DNA of 64,000 bases from Parapedobacter sp. SGR-10 (GTDB taxonomy: Bacteria; Bacteroidota; Bacteroidia; Sphingobacteriales; Sphingobacteriaceae): positions 1 to 64,000 of the forward strand of contig NZ_JAAJTJ010000009.1 in the NCBI RefSeq assembly GCF_011030405.1. Direction: 5' to 3'. Below the pieces are notes generated by a model. That model was given only the letters and a program-made list of their open reading frames with translations, made no database searches and was not told where the DNA came from. A program made the position numbers and the translations under genes. Positions 25,182 through 35,325 of this stretch are shown piece after piece. Positions within the stretch are counted from its first letter, which is position 1. Every line of letters begins with the position of its first letter.

Positions 25182-26741
25182 ATGAGTATATCGATAACAC
25201 TTTCAATTATAATATCCCTTCTTATAGGCATTGTGATTGGCCGTTTTTTGTTGCAAATATTGCTCAAAAAACAAGAGAAGGAGGCTAGTGAAAAAGCAAA
25301 CCAGATCATCAAGGATGCAGAAAGCCAAGCAGAACATATCAAAAAACAACGTCAGTTGGAAGCGAAAGAGAAGTTTCTGCAACTGAAGTCTGAGCATGAA
25401 AAAGAAGTAAACCAACGCAACAGTATCATTGTCCAGAAAGAGAACAGTATCAAGCAAAAGGAGCAATCCTTGAATCAAAAACTGGAGAACCTCAACCGTG
25501 AAAAGCAGGAGTTGGATAACAAAAACAAGAAGCTGGACCAAATGGTTGAGTTCAACGAAAAGAAACGTGAGGAGGTCGAGCAGTTGAAGAACCAGCATAT
25601 CAAGCAATTGGAGACCATCGCCGGATTGACAGCAGACGAAGCAAAAGAACAATTGGTTGCTTCGTTGAAAGAGGAGGCACGTTCACAGGCTGTCATGCAG
25701 ATCAAAGACATTGTGGATGAAGCAAAATTGACAGCTTCGAAAGAAGCAAAAAAAGTCGTCATCCAGACTATACAACGGACAGCAACCGAATCGGCCATTG
25801 AGAATACAGTTTCTATTTTCAATATTGAGAACGATGAGATTAAGGGACGTATCATCGGTCGTGAAGGACGTAATATCCGTGCTTTGGAAGCCGCTACCGG
25901 CGTGGAAATCATTGTAGACGATACACCGGAGGCGATTATCCTGTCGGGATTTGATCCTGTACGTCGGGAGATTGCACGTCTGTCCCTGCACCGTTTGGTG
26001 ACGGATGGACGTATACACCCAGCTCGTATCGAGGAGGTCGTAGCCAAGACGCGTACGCAGATCGAGGACGAAATCGTCGAAATCGGAGAGCGTACAGTTA
26101 TTGACTTGGGTATCCACGGACTACATCCCGAACTGATCAGAATGGTAGGGCGTATGCGGTATCGTTCCTCCTATGGACAAAATTTATTGCAGCACTCTCG
26201 CGAGGTAGCCAATTTTGCAGCGACAATGGCGGCTGAGTTGGGACTCAATGTCAAACTCGCTAAACGGGCTGGATTACTGCATGATATCGGTAAAGTGCCT
26301 GATGATAACCCTGAACTTCCACATGCCATCCTGGGTATGCAGTTGGCTGAAAAGTATAAAGAGCATCCGGAGGTCTGCAATGCCATCGGTGCCCACCACG
26401 ATGAGATCGAAATGACATCAATGATCTCTCCGGTAGTACAGGCTTGTGATGCCATCTCGGGCGCACGTCCGGGCGCACGTCGGGAGGTTGTTGAAAGCTA
26501 TATCAAACGTCTGAAAGAGTTGGAAGACCTGGCTTTGTCTTATCCCGGTGTCGAGAAAACGTTTGCGATACAAGCGGGACGTGAGCTACGTGTAGTCGTA
26601 GAGAGTGAGAAGGTATCGGATGCGCAGGCAGAGATTTTAGCGGCTGATATATCAAATCGTATCCAGACTGAGATGACCTATCCGGGACAGATCAAAGTAA
26701 CTGTCATTCGGGAGACTCGTTCGGTTTCATACGCGAAGTAA
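25182..26741 (+). CDS. rny: Ribonuclease Y
   Basis: RNase Y is a membrane-anchored endoribonuclease that starts mRNA decay. The 519-residue protein has an N-terminal membrane helix ([18 protein letters not shown]), a long coiled coil (about 25-190), a KH domain with [20 protein letters not shown], and an HD domain with HSREVANF and LLHDIGK plus AIGAHHDE. I chose the ATG at 25182. The longer frame to 25125 runs into the 6S RNA terminator. Confidence 0.96.
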   Translation: MSISITLSIIISLLIGIVIGRFLLQILLKKQEKEASEKANQIIKDAESQAEHIKKQRQLEAKEKFLQLKSEHEKEVNQRNSIIVQKENSIKQKEQSLNQKLENLNREKQELDNKNKKLDQMVEFNEKKREEVEQLKNQHIKQLETIAGLTADEAKEQLVASLKEEARSQAVMQIKDIVDEAKLTASKEAKKVVIQTIQRTATESAIENTVSIFNIENDEIKGRIIGREGRNIRALEAATGVEIIVDDTPEAIILSGFDPVRREIARLSLHRLVTDGRIHPARIEEVVAKTRTQIEDEIVEIGERTVIDLGIHGLHPELIRMVGRMRYRSSYGQNLLQHSREVANFAATMAAELGLNVKLAKRAGLLHDIGKVPDDNPELPHAILGMQLAEKYKEHPEVCNAIGAHHDEIEMTSMISPVVQACDAISGARPGARREVVESYIKRLKELEDLALSYPGVEKTFAIQAGRELRVVVESEKVSDAQAEILAADISNRIQTEMTYPGQIKVTVIRETRSVSYAK

Positions 26742-26767
26742 TAGTCCAGTGGTTTAAGCACCATGGA

Positions 26768-26799
26768 AAGCCCCAAAACGAAAGTTTTGGGGCTTTTTT
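26768..26799 (+). terminator. Terminator after rny
   Basis: A 12-bp perfect stem (AAGCCCCAAAAC with GTTTTGGGGCTT) around a GAAA tetraloop at 26780-26783, followed by a T run to 26799. Confidence 0.9.
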
Positions 26800-26888
26800 A
26801 TGTGAGGTAAGTCCTTTTATAATATCTATTTATATTAAAAGCAGATTAGAATTAAGTTGGGATAAACCACTACTTCAATATTAATCCC

Positions 26889-26896
26889 TATTTTTG
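26889..26896 (+). promoter_or_regulatory. Putative -7 element before the response regulator
   Basis: TATTTTTG matches TAnnTTTG and lies 5 nt before the ATG at 26902, implying a very short leader. No TTG element is at the usual distance. Confidence 0.35.
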
Positions 26897-26901
26897 AATT
26901 T

Positions 26902-27579
26902 ATGCAAATTCTCGTAGTAGAAGATGACAAGCGTATCAGTGATTTTCTTATCAAGGGATTGGAAGAAAATGGTATACTGGTGACGCTATGCAAAAACGCA
27001 GAAGATGTGTTGGCCTGCTATAGCACTATACAGTGGGATTTGATTATCTGTGATATTATGCTGCCGGGTATGGACGGTATACAACTCGTGCAGACACTGC
27101 GTTACAAAAAAGTATTTGTCCCTATTTTGATGTTGAGTGCGTTGGGTTCTGTTCAGGATAAGGTAACCGCGCTCGACTATGGAGCCGATGACTATATTAC
27201 CAAGCCCTTTCATTTTGACGAATTGCTGTCCCGTATAAAAGCATTGACCCGCCGGCAACAATACCAGCAGGAAGAAGCTCCGACGAGCATTTTCAGCTAT
27301 GGAGAGTTGACCGTGGACCTAAATCAATATAGAGTGCTGGTTGCCGGCCAAGAGATAGATTTATCCCCGAAAGAGTTTAAACTGTTGGTGTATCTGATCG
27401 AAAATGTGGATAAGACCGTCACAAGGACGCAGATACTCAATGCGGTATGGGGCATTACCTTTGATAATCATACGAATGTGGTAGATGTCTATATATCTTA
27501 TCTTCGCAACAAGATCGAAAATCCAAATAATAAATACATCTATACACTCAAAGGGGTAGGCTATATATTCAAAACGTAG
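26902..27579 (+). CDS. OmpR-family response regulator
   Basis: A 225-residue two-component regulator. The receiver domain (1-120) has the acidic pocket VVEDD, phospho-acceptor Asp51 in CDIMLPGMDG, and the switch Lys in TKPF. The C-terminal winged helix (about 130-225) ends with the typical NVVDVYISYLRNKIE and GVGYIFK. It is 7 nt from the sensor kinase. Its place ahead of a metal RND efflux operon, like CusR/CopR/CzcR, suggests control of metal export. Confidence 0.94.
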   Translation: MQILVVEDDKRISDFLIKGLEENGILVTLCKNAEDVLACYSTIQWDLIICDIMLPGMDGIQLVQTLRYKKVFVPILMLSALGSVQDKVTALDYGADDYITKPFHFDELLSRIKALTRRQQYQQEEAPTSIFSYGELTVDLNQYRVLVAGQEIDLSPKEFKLLVYLIENVDKTVTRTQILNAVWGITFDNHTNVVDVYISYLRNKIENPNNKYIYTLKGVGYIFKT

Positions 27580-27586
27580 AAACAAT

Positions 27587-28921
27587 ATGAAATTAAAGCA
27601 TCGCCTTTCCTTGTATTCGGTGGTGATCTTCGGTGTGATTACCTTGATTATCTCATCCGTGATCTATATTTCTTATTATACCCAGATGGAGAAAAAAGAG
27701 CAGCAGTCTCTGGAGAGCAAGTCCTTATTGGCGGCTATCTATTATCTGGAGAAAGATGAGCTTTCGCTATTGGAGCACGAAAATATCAAAAGCCAGCTGC
27801 TCAAAGCGATCTCTCGAAGGAATATCATTGTCTACGATATGTCGGATAAAAAATTTGGCGGAGAGATGACGTCCGATGATGATATTACCACAGATTTTGT
27901 GGAAAGGATTCGAACCGAAAAGACAGGTTTTTTTGATACTGGTGATTTTTTTTACAACGGTATATTCTACCGTGACAATCAAGGAGACTTTGTCGTCATC
28001 ACGCGTGAACCGAAAGATGAGTTCAATACGCAAATGCGCTCCTTACTCCATATACTTATGGCTGTTTCTTTGTTGGGGCTGATCTTTATTTACTTTTTTT
28101 CTCGGTATCTGGGTCATATTGCTTATGCACCCATTATCCATATCATCGAACAAATAAAGGATAGGGATGCCAAAAATTTCAATGAACCTATTTCCCTGCA
28201 AAGATCCTATGCCGAAGTGGAGGACCTTGTATTGACCTATAATCACTTTGTCGATCGTATTGCACAGACTTTTCACGTGCAGAAGAATTTTATCGATTAT
28301 GTTTCCCATGAATTGCGTACACCTATCACGGCTCTATTGGGCACGCTTGAGGTGACCGACCAAAGAAAACGTACTGGGGAAGAATATGAAAATGTCATGG
28401 TTCAACTCAAACAATATACACACGATCTTCAAGAGACGCTCGATCAGATGATGCTATTGTCTGGAGCGAAGACCAATTTTGAATTCGTGGCCATTAGAAT
28501 CGATGAAATTATTTGGAAAGCTATTGAAAATGCTGTTTTGTACCATCAAGCCAAGATTGAAGTAGACATACAAGTTGATGATACGGAATGTTTACGACTC
28601 GAGGGCAATGACAAGCTGCTCGAACTGGCTTTTAATAATCTGATCGAGAATGCGATTAAATACTCTGACAATAGCCCCATTCATATCAACCTATTCATGC
28701 AGGATCAGCACCTGCAGGTTGTCATTATAGATCAGGGTATCGGCATTGATGAAAGCGACTTGAAACATGTCAAAGAGAATTTTTTCCGAGGACAAAATGC
28801 GCAGCGTTACCAAGGCAAAGGCATAGGCCTTTCTATGGCACATATTATCTTTAATCTCCACCACGTCGATATGGATATCTTTTCAAATTCGTCGGGAACT
28901 CAAGTCCAATTGACATTCTAA
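27587..28921 (+). CDS. Sensor histidine kinase of the metal-efflux locus
   Basis: A 444-residue membrane kinase with two transmembrane segments (about 8-30 and 152-173) around a periplasmic sensor of about 120 residues. The dimerization/phosphoacceptor box is NFIDYVSHELRTP with His241. The ATPase domain has NLIENAIKYS (N box), DQGIGID (G1) and GKGIGLSMAH (G2). It pairs with the adjacent response regulator. No metal-binding His/Met cluster is obvious in the sensor domain, so the ligand is inferred from the downstream efflux genes. Confidence 0.93.
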   Translation: MKLKHRLSLYSVVIFGVITLIISSVIYISYYTQMEKKEQQSLESKSLLAAIYYLEKDELSLLEHENIKSQLLKAISRRNIIVYDMSDKKFGGEMTSDDDITTDFVERIRTEKTGFFDTGDFFYNGIFYRDNQGDFVVITREPKDEFNTQMRSLLHILMAVSLLGLIFIYFFSRYLGHIAYAPIIHIIEQIKDRDAKNFNEPISLQRSYAEVEDLVLTYNHFVDRIAQTFHVQKNFIDYVSHELRTPITALLGTLEVTDQRKRTGEEYENVMVQLKQYTHDLQETLDQMMLLSGAKTNFEFVAIRIDEIIWKAIENAVLYHQAKIEVDIQVDDTECLRLEGNDKLLELAFNNLIENAIKYSDNSPIHINLFMQDQHLQVVIIDQGIGIDESDLKHVKENFFRGQNAQRYQGKGIGLSMAHIIFNLHHVDMDIFSNSSGTQVQLTF

Positions 28922-28965
28922 TCCTATTCTAACCTTTCTTAAAAGTAGTCTTAATACAACCTTAT

Positions 28966-28973
28966 TAGCTTTG
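28966..28973 (+). promoter_or_regulatory. Putative -7 element of the RND efflux genes
   Basis: TAGCTTTG matches TAnnTTTG, 16 nt before the ATG of the outer-membrane factor. There is no matching TTG element, as expected for a promoter that needs an activator such as the adjacent response regulator. Confidence 0.35.
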
Positions 28974-28988
28974 CTGCAAAAGATATAT

Positions 28989-30245
28989 ATGGTGTACATA
29001 GGCTATGTGATAATGATTCTATTTGGGCTATTGGGCGTGGTGCAGGCCCAGATATATACGCTTTCGGACCTTGAATCCCATTTTGTGCAAAACAATGCCT
29101 TACTGATTGCCAGTAAGTACAATATTGCAAAAGAGGAAGCGAAGATTGTCCAGGAAAAGCTGTGGAGCAATCCTACATTGAATATATCCGAGATCAATAT
29201 GTGGAAAAATCCATCGTCCGAAACCCTTCCTTATCTCTTTGGTCGATATGGACAGGCACAACAAATTGCTGTTGAACTGGAACAGTTGGTGGAGACTGCC
29301 GGCAAGCGTAAAAAGCGTATAGCCATTCAGAGTTTAGAACGGAATAATGCCTTATTGGATTATGAAGAACTTTTACGTGAATTAAAAAAACAACTGCGGC
29401 AGACTTTCAACCATTTAGAAAGAATAAAGCAAGAGGATATGCAATTGAACGACATTATCCGGCTATTCGAACAGTTGCATGAGCAGTATAAACGTCAATC
29501 GGAAAAGCAACACGTCTCCATGACAGATTACTACCGTATCCAAAGTGAGTTGGTCGGTCTCCAAAAAGAAAAAGTCGAACTGGAGTCCGAAATGGTAGAA
29601 CATCTGCACCGGCTTAAAGTATTGACACAATTGCCGGATCTGACATTAGATAAGTTGCGGTTTGCGGATAGTACGACCGACTTGAGCACACGGGTTTCTG
29701 TACGTTCCATCGACACATTGCTTGCACAGCATATCGGATTGAGACGTCAGACCAATACATTGGATCTGCTCGAAAAACAGGTTGAGTTGGAAAGAGCACA
29801 TCGTATGCCTGACTTCACCTTTCAGTTGAACTATGATCGTGGCGGCAATATCATGCGGGATTTTATCGGTGTGGGTGTCAGTTTTGATCTGCCGGTATTC
29901 AATACCAACAAAGGAAATATCAAAGCCGCTCAATATGGGCTGGAGCAGGAGAGAAGTCACCGTACATATATGCAGACAGAATTGGAGCATGAGGTCATAC
30001 GCCTGCAAACTCAATTGCGAGGGTATGAGATCTCTTTGGCAAAGTGGAATGTGCAGCAGGGAGAACAGCCTCATGCCCTGTTGGAAAAATACAAAAAGCA
30101 CTTGCAGGAGAAGCAGGTGACATTACTTGAATTCATTGATTTTGCGGATGCTTTCCGCCAAGCGGAGAAAGCTTACTGGAGTTTGTTTCAAGACTATAAA
30201 AACACGTACGAAGAGTTGCAATATATCGCAGGTAGAGACTTTTAA
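28989..30245 (+). CDS. CzcC-type outer membrane efflux protein (TolC family)
   Basis: A 418-residue TolC-family protein with an N-terminal signal peptide (MVYIGYVIMILFGLLGVVQAQ). It has two copies of the long helical pattern of the OEP family (NPTLNISEINMWKNPSS, then HRMPDFTFQLNYDRGG and FDLPVFNTNKG). It would form the outer-membrane exit duct of the RND pump. I chose the ATG at 28989 over a TTG 18 bases upstream that overlaps the promoter element. It is followed by the adaptor gene after 9 nt. Confidence 0.88.
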   Translation: MVYIGYVIMILFGLLGVVQAQIYTLSDLESHFVQNNALLIASKYNIAKEEAKIVQEKLWSNPTLNISEINMWKNPSSETLPYLFGRYGQAQQIAVELEQLVETAGKRKKRIAIQSLERNNALLDYEELLRELKKQLRQTFNHLERIKQEDMQLNDIIRLFEQLHEQYKRQSEKQHVSMTDYYRIQSELVGLQKEKVELESEMVEHLHRLKVLTQLPDLTLDKLRFADSTTDLSTRVSVRSIDTLLAQHIGLRRQTNTLDLLEKQVELERAHRMPDFTFQLNYDRGGNIMRDFIGVGVSFDLPVFNTNKGNIKAAQYGLEQERSHRTYMQTELEHEVIRLQTQLRGYEISLAKWNVQQGEQPHALLEKYKKHLQEKQVTLLEFIDFADAFRQAEKAYWSLFQDYKNTYEELQYIAGRDF

Positions 30246-30254
30246 ATCGAATAC

Positions 30255-31346
30255 ATGAGACACATACTATATTATTTTGCCAGTTTATGCCTTGCAATCG
30301 TAAGCTGCAATGACAGGGCTACAGAGCATTCGGACTCAACCTCAGAAGAAAAGTTTTGTCTGACCGAGCAACTGAAAAAATCCACAACTATTCTGACGGT
30401 ACAGGAGCAGCCGATTACGGAGCAGTTGACACTCTCCGGCAAGATCGAGTATAATGAGAATGATCTGGTAGCCTTTCGCAGCCTGTTGGACGGTGTAGTG
30501 GAAAATGTATATTTCGAGCTGGGTGATCCTGTCCGTAAAGGGCAGGTGCTGGCAACAATAAAATCCGTGCAGATACAGGAGTTGTACCAACAGAAGCTTC
30601 ATCAGCAAAACCGGATTGCTCTCCTCGAAAAGCAGGTACAGACCAAAGAAGATCTGCTCAAAGACGGTATGATCTCCGCTCCCGAAGTACTGGAGACAGC
30701 GCATGAGCTGGAGAATGCGCGATTTGAGCTGGAGCGTATACTTCAATCCTTGCAGCTATACACAGCCATCGGAGGAGGAGCGTTTCAGATACTGGCTCCG
30801 AAGGATGGCTATATTATTCAAAAGTCCATCAGTATAGGGCAAAGTATTACCGGCGACAGCGATGTTTTATTTTCGATATCCAATCTGAAAGAGGTATGGG
30901 TCATGGTCAATATCTATGCGAGCAATCTCCGCTATGTACATATGGGAGACCATGTCAGTGTGCGGACAATTGCTTATCCCAACAGGCTCTATACAGGCAA
31001 AATCGATAAAATATATAATGTCTTTGATGATAGAGAGCATGTGCTCAAAGCAAGGGTGGTGTTGGAAAACCAAGATCTGCGCCTTATGCCGGGATTGAGC
31101 GCCGATATTATCATCGACAAGAAAAACAATCTCGGAAGTGCTTATGCTGTTCCACACAAGGCTATCGTATTTAGCAACAACAAACAATACATCGTCGTGT
31201 ATACAGATGACTGTAACCTTGAATGTCGAAAAATAACCGTCATCGGCAGTAACGAAGAGTATGCTTTTATTCAGGAAAAATTGAATGCAGATGAAAAAGT
31301 CATCGGTTCCAATGCCTTGTTGATTTATGAACAGTTAAATCAATAA
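30255..31346 (+). CDS. CzcB-type periplasmic adaptor (HlyD/MFP family)
   Basis: A 363-residue membrane-fusion protein with a lipoprotein signal (CLAIVSC, Cys about 18). It has the barrel-sandwich half-motifs DGVVENVYFELGDPVRKGQVLATI and APKDGYIIQKSISIGQSI around a helical hairpin (about 105-165), then a beta-barrel segment. It would bridge the inner-membrane pump and the outer duct. It lacks the His-rich N-terminus of classic CzcB. The CzcA gene begins 6 nt later. Confidence 0.9.
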   Translation: MRHILYYFASLCLAIVSCNDRATEHSDSTSEEKFCLTEQLKKSTTILTVQEQPITEQLTLSGKIEYNENDLVAFRSLLDGVVENVYFELGDPVRKGQVLATIKSVQIQELYQQKLHQQNRIALLEKQVQTKEDLLKDGMISAPEVLETAHELENARFELERILQSLQLYTAIGGGAFQILAPKDGYIIQKSISIGQSITGDSDVLFSISNLKEVWVMVNIYASNLRYVHMGDHVSVRTIAYPNRLYTGKIDKIYNVFDDREHVLKARVVLENQDLRLMPGLSADIIIDKKNNLGSAYAVPHKAIVFSNNKQYIVVYTDDCNLECRKITVIGSNEEYAFIQEKLNADEKVIGSNALLIYEQLNQ

Positions 31347-31352
31347 ACGGAC

Positions 31353-34300
31353 ATGAAGAAACTGGTTCAAAATATTGTTACTTTTTCATTGCGCAATACC
31401 ACCTTTGTGCTTTTTGGTGCCATAGGACTGTTTTTTGTAGGTGTTTATGCCTTGATCCATACCCCTATAGAAGCATTTCCGGATGTCACGAACACCCGGG
31501 CACGGATTATCACACAATGGTCCGGCCGTAGCGCGGAGGAAATGGAGAAGCTCGTTACGCTGCCGATTTCCAAAGAGATGAACAGCATTCCTCGAAAATC
31601 CAATATCCGCTCGATCTCCTTGTTCGGACTGTCGGTCGTTACCATACAGTTTGAGGATGGTGTAGATGATTTCTATGCGCAGCAATATGTTGCGAACAAG
31701 TTGTCCGGAGTCAATCTGCCGGAAGGGGCCGATGCGGCGATAGAGCCTCCATCGGGAGCTACAGGCGAGATATTTCGCTACGTCATCAAAAGTGATCTGC
31801 CCATAAAAGAAGTCACTGCTATTCAGGACTGGGTTATTGAAAGAGAGTTGTTGGGGGTACCCGGTGTAGCGGATGTGATCAGTTTTGGCGGGGAAGAAAA
31901 GATATATGAAATCAAGATCAATCCAACGGAACTCAAAAACTTTGATTTGACACCATTGGATGTGTATGAGGCTGTGTCCAAATCGAATGTCAATGTCGGG
32001 GGCGATGTGATCCAACAGGGTGATCAAGCTTATGTGGTCAGAGGTGTAGGGTTATTGGATGATATCGAGGATATCGGAAATATAACGATCAAATTAAACG
32101 GTTCTACACCCGTATTGGTCAAAAATGTAGCCGAAGTGGTGGTATCGCATAAGCCACGGTTAGGGCAGGTCGGTTTTAATGCAGAGGATGATCTCGTCGA
32201 AGGTATTGTGGTCATGCTCCGTGGTGAAAATCCGTCTGCCGTGATAGAAAGCCTAAAAGCCAAGATAGAGGAACTCAATACCCGTACTTTGCCCGAAAAT
32301 GTACAGATAGCAACGGTGGTCGACCGGACAAAACTGGTAAATAGTACCGTAAAAACGGTTTCTAAGAATCTGATCGAAGGTATCTTATTGGTCTCCTTGA
32401 TCGTCTTTGTCTTTTTGTACCATTGGAAATCTACCTTCATTGTTGCCTCCGTTATCCCCTTGTCTTTCTTATTTGCCATCATCATGCTCAAAATCCAGGG
32501 GTTACCTGCCAATCTGATTTCTATGGGGGCGTTGGATTTCGGGCTGCTGTTGGAAGGAACTTTGGTTATTGTGGAAACGGTCTTTGTGGCTATGGCCACT
32601 TTATCCCATCGGGTAGGGCCGGAGCGGTTTGCCAAGATGAGTAAACTGGGCATCATCAAGAAAAGTGCAGGAAGTGTAGCGTCATATATTTTCTTTGCCT
32701 TGCTGATTCTTATCGTTGCTTTATTGCCGATATTTTCCTTTCAGAAGGTAGAAGGCAAGATGTTTACGCCATTGGCATTCACCCTAGGGTACGCTTTGCT
32801 TGGATCGTTGATCCTGAGTCTGACATATGTGCCGGCGATGTGTCGGTTGCTGTACACGCGTGGTATGGAGGAAAAGGAAAATTTTATAACACGTTTTTTC
32901 AGTCGTTCCATTTATGGATTGTTTGAGGGAGCTTTTTCCTACAAGCGGGTTACAGTTGGTGTGTTTATTGGCGTGTTGCTGTTGTGTGTGTTCAAGTTTG
33001 CACATTATGGATCGGAATTTTTGCCACAGTTGAATGAAGGAGCTGTTTATATCCGGGCGACGTTGCCGAATAGTGTGAATCTGGAAGAATCCACGAAATT
33101 GACCAAAGAGATGAAAGGGCTGATGCTGGAGAGCTGCAAAGAAATAGATTTCATCTTGACACAGACAGGTAGGCCGAATGACGGTACGGATCCGACCGGT
33201 TTTTTTAATATCGAGTTTAATGTGCAGTTGAAAGAGGAAAAAGATTGGGAAAGGAAGGTATCAAAGGAGGATATCATCCAGGAGCTACGTCATCAGCTGA
33301 ACCAATATCCCGGTATCAATTTTGGTTTCAGCCAACCTATTCAAGATAATGTGGAGGAATATGTGGCCGGTGTAAAGAGCTCTTTGGTCATAAAGATATT
33401 TGGCGATGACCTGTATGATCTGGAAAAGTATGCCAATCAAGTGGCGTCTGCTATTTCGGGTGTAAAGGGTATAACCGATATCAATGTCTACAAGAATATC
33501 GGATTACCGGAGTTGCGTATCCAGCTGCATGATTCGAAGATGGCCAAATATGGTGTACAGACGAGCGATGTGCAGGAGGTCATTGCCATGACCATCGGTG
33601 GGCAGGCCGCCACAAAGTTTTATGAAGGTGATCGTCAGTTTGATGTAGTGTTGCGGTTTGACCGTGCGTATCGTGACACACCGACAAAAATCGGACATAT
33701 TCTGATCCCCACAGGCGACGGTCAAAATATTCCGTTGCGCGAAGTTGCTACCATCAGTTATCAGACAGGGCCTGCATTTATCTATCGGGAAGGAAATAGT
33801 CGTTATATCGGTGTGGGATTCAGTATAGACGGTCGTGATTTGGGAAGTACCATTGCCGAAGCCAAGGAGATGGTCGCTAAAAAGGTCAATTTGCCGAAAG
33901 AAAATTACATGGAGTGGGCAGGTGAATTTGAGAGCAAAGAACGGGCTTCCAAGCAATTGATGACCGTCATTCCCATTTCGTTGCTGCTTATCCTGCTTTT
34001 GCTTTACAGTAATTTTGGTAATATGAAAGATACGTTGATTGCGGCGATCACTATTCCTTTTGCTTTTATAGGTGGTTTTATTTCGCTGTGGGTGACAGGT
34101 ACTATATTTGGTATTTCGGCAGGTATAGGACTGATTATCTTGTTTGGCGTGAATACGATTAACGGAATCATCCTGATTGCCGTGATGAAAGACTTTCTCA
34201 AAAAGAATACGTTGCAACAATCAATTAGGCTCGGTGTGAAAAGCCGGATTCGCTCTATCGTGATGATTGCTTTGATGGGGTCGATGGGACTGCTGCCGGC

Positions 34301-34442
34301 CGCTATGTCGACAGGGATGGGTTCTGAAATCCAAAAACCATTGGCTATCATGATCGTCGGTGGTTTATTGATCTGTCTGATGCTGTCCTTTACGGTATTA
34401 CCTGTGATTTTCCATTATATGTACCGTCGGTCGGCGGAATAG
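31353..34442 (+). CDS. CzcA/CusA-family heavy-metal RND efflux transporter
   Basis: A 1029-residue RND pump with twelve expected transmembrane segments and two large periplasmic loops. HME-RND signatures are present: DVTNTRARI near the N-terminus and, in TM4, ALDFGLLLEGTLVIVE. There Asp395, Glu401 and Glu408 occupy the spacing of CzcA Asp402, Asp408 and Glu415, so one proton-relay Asp is replaced by Glu. The transported metal (Zn/Co/Cd or Cu/Ag) is not settled by sequence. The triad with CzcB and CzcC types and the upstream two-component genes form a complete export unit. Confidence 0.93.
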   Translation: MKKLVQNIVTFSLRNTTFVLFGAIGLFFVGVYALIHTPIEAFPDVTNTRARIITQWSGRSAEEMEKLVTLPISKEMNSIPRKSNIRSISLFGLSVVTIQFEDGVDDFYAQQYVANKLSGVNLPEGADAAIEPPSGATGEIFRYVIKSDLPIKEVTAIQDWVIERELLGVPGVADVISFGGEEKIYEIKINPTELKNFDLTPLDVYEAVSKSNVNVGGDVIQQGDQAYVVRGVGLLDDIEDIGNITIKLNGSTPVLVKNVAEVVVSHKPRLGQVGFNAEDDLVEGIVVMLRGENPSAVIESLKAKIEELNTRTLPENVQIATVVDRTKLVNSTVKTVSKNLIEGILLVSLIVFVFLYHWKSTFIVASVIPLSFLFAIIMLKIQGLPANLISMGALDFGLLLEGTLVIVETVFVAMATLSHRVGPERFAKMSKLGIIKKSAGSVASYIFFALLILIVALLPIFSFQKVEGKMFTPLAFTLGYALLGSLILSLTYVPAMCRLLYTRGMEEKENFITRFFSRSIYGLFEGAFSYKRVTVGVFIGVLLLCVFKFAHYGSEFLPQLNEGAVYIRATLPNSVNLEESTKLTKEMKGLMLESCKEIDFILTQTGRPNDGTDPTGFFNIEFNVQLKEEKDWERKVSKEDIIQELRHQLNQYPGINFGFSQPIQDNVEEYVAGVKSSLVIKIFGDDLYDLEKYANQVASAISGVKGITDINVYKNIGLPELRIQLHDSKMAKYGVQTSDVQEVIAMTIGGQAATKFYEGDRQFDVVLRFDRAYRDTPTKIGHILIPTGDGQNIPLREVATISYQTGPAFIYREGNSRYIGVGFSIDGRDLGSTIAEAKEMVAKKVNLPKENYMEWAGEFESKERASKQLMTVIPISLLLILLLLYSNFGNMKDTLIAAITIPFAFIGGFISLWVTGTIFGISAGIGLIILFGVNTINGIILIAVMKDFLKKNTLQQSIRLGVKSRIRSIVMIALMGSMGLLPAAMSTGMGSEIQKPLAIMIVGGLLICLMLSFTVLPVIFHYMYRRSAE

Positions 34443-34471
34443 ATTACTCGTCCTTAATTTTGTCTAAAATT

Positions 34472-34502
34472 TTGCTTTTTCATATTGTATGTCTTATCTT
34501 TA
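34472..34502 (+). promoter_or_regulatory. Candidate promoter of the ECF sigma gene
   Basis: TTG (34472-34474), a 20-nt spacer and TATCTTTA (34495-34502) match the consensus with one mismatch in the last base. The leader would be about 135 nt. Confidence 0.4.
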
Positions 34503-34643
34503 GCTATCGAAAATCTTAAGGCCTAAGATTATAAACTTCTTACCGTACATGTCGTATCTGTTAAAATACAAAAGAGATGTGGTTTGAATTAAAATCGTGT
34601 ACGTAAACAAAATGACCTGATATAAGATTGAGATATATCTGAT

Positions 34644-35219
34644 ATGGATAAGACGATAGACAACGAACAAGATTTATTGGCTGAGGTTAGCCGGGGGGAT
34701 GAAGACGCCTTCCTTCAGTTATACGATACCCATTGGGAGTATTTGTTTGTCTACGTCTCTGGTTTATTAAAAGACAAAGATGATGCCGAGGATGTTCTGC
34801 AAGAGCTTTTTATCACGATATGGCAATCAAGAGATAGGTTGCTTCATATTCATGATCTAAAGTCTTATATGTGGAAAGCAGCGAGAAATATGGCTTTACG
34901 AAAATTGATGTTGGACAAGCGACAGAATCAATCGATAGATTCTTTTATGGATTTTGTTGCTACGCATCATTTATCGCCGGCGCAGGAGTATGATGTAAAA
35001 GAACTTTCCTCTTATATCCATCAACAAATTGATAGTCTACCCACCAAGATGAAAGAGGTTTTTGTGTTGAGTAGGGAGATCGGGTTGTCCAACAAAGAGA
35101 TCGCCCGTCAACTTGATCTTTCTGAGCATACCGTTAAAAAACAAATCAATAATTCCATTAAGCGTATTAAGGAAAATATGGGGTATTTACACCCCTTTTT
35201 ATTATTTATTATATTTTAA
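34644..35219 (+). CDS. ECF RNA polymerase sigma factor (FecI-like, PUL regulator)
   Basis: A 191-residue sigma-70 family factor. Region 2 is LYDTHWEYLFVYVSGLL with DAEDVLQELFITIWQSRDRL, and region 4 is LPTKMKEVFVLSREIGLSNKEIARQLDLSEHTVKKQI. In Bacteroidota such factors sit with FecR and an STN-bearing SusC and turn on the local glycan uptake genes when the outer-membrane receptor is loaded. The next two genes fit this exactly. Confidence 0.93.
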   Translation: MDKTIDNEQDLLAEVSRGDEDAFLQLYDTHWEYLFVYVSGLLKDKDDAEDVLQELFITIWQSRDRLLHIHDLKSYMWKAARNMALRKLMLDKRQNQSIDSFMDFVATHHLSPAQEYDVKELSSYIHQQIDSLPTKMKEVFVLSREIGLSNKEIARQLDLSEHTVKKQINNSIKRIKENMGYLHPFLLFIIF

Positions 35220-35325
35220 TTCGCTGATATATAGTTTTTTATATTTTTTCTTAAAATTTATCTAATACCTCCTTCTCTTTTTTTGCTCTTCTATATAAAG
35301 TAGCACCAGTTTTGAACATTCATCC

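Noticed and set aside
33504..34220. 238-residue open frame antisense to the RND pump gene
   Set aside because: A shadow of the CzcA coding frame, with no domain or start signal.
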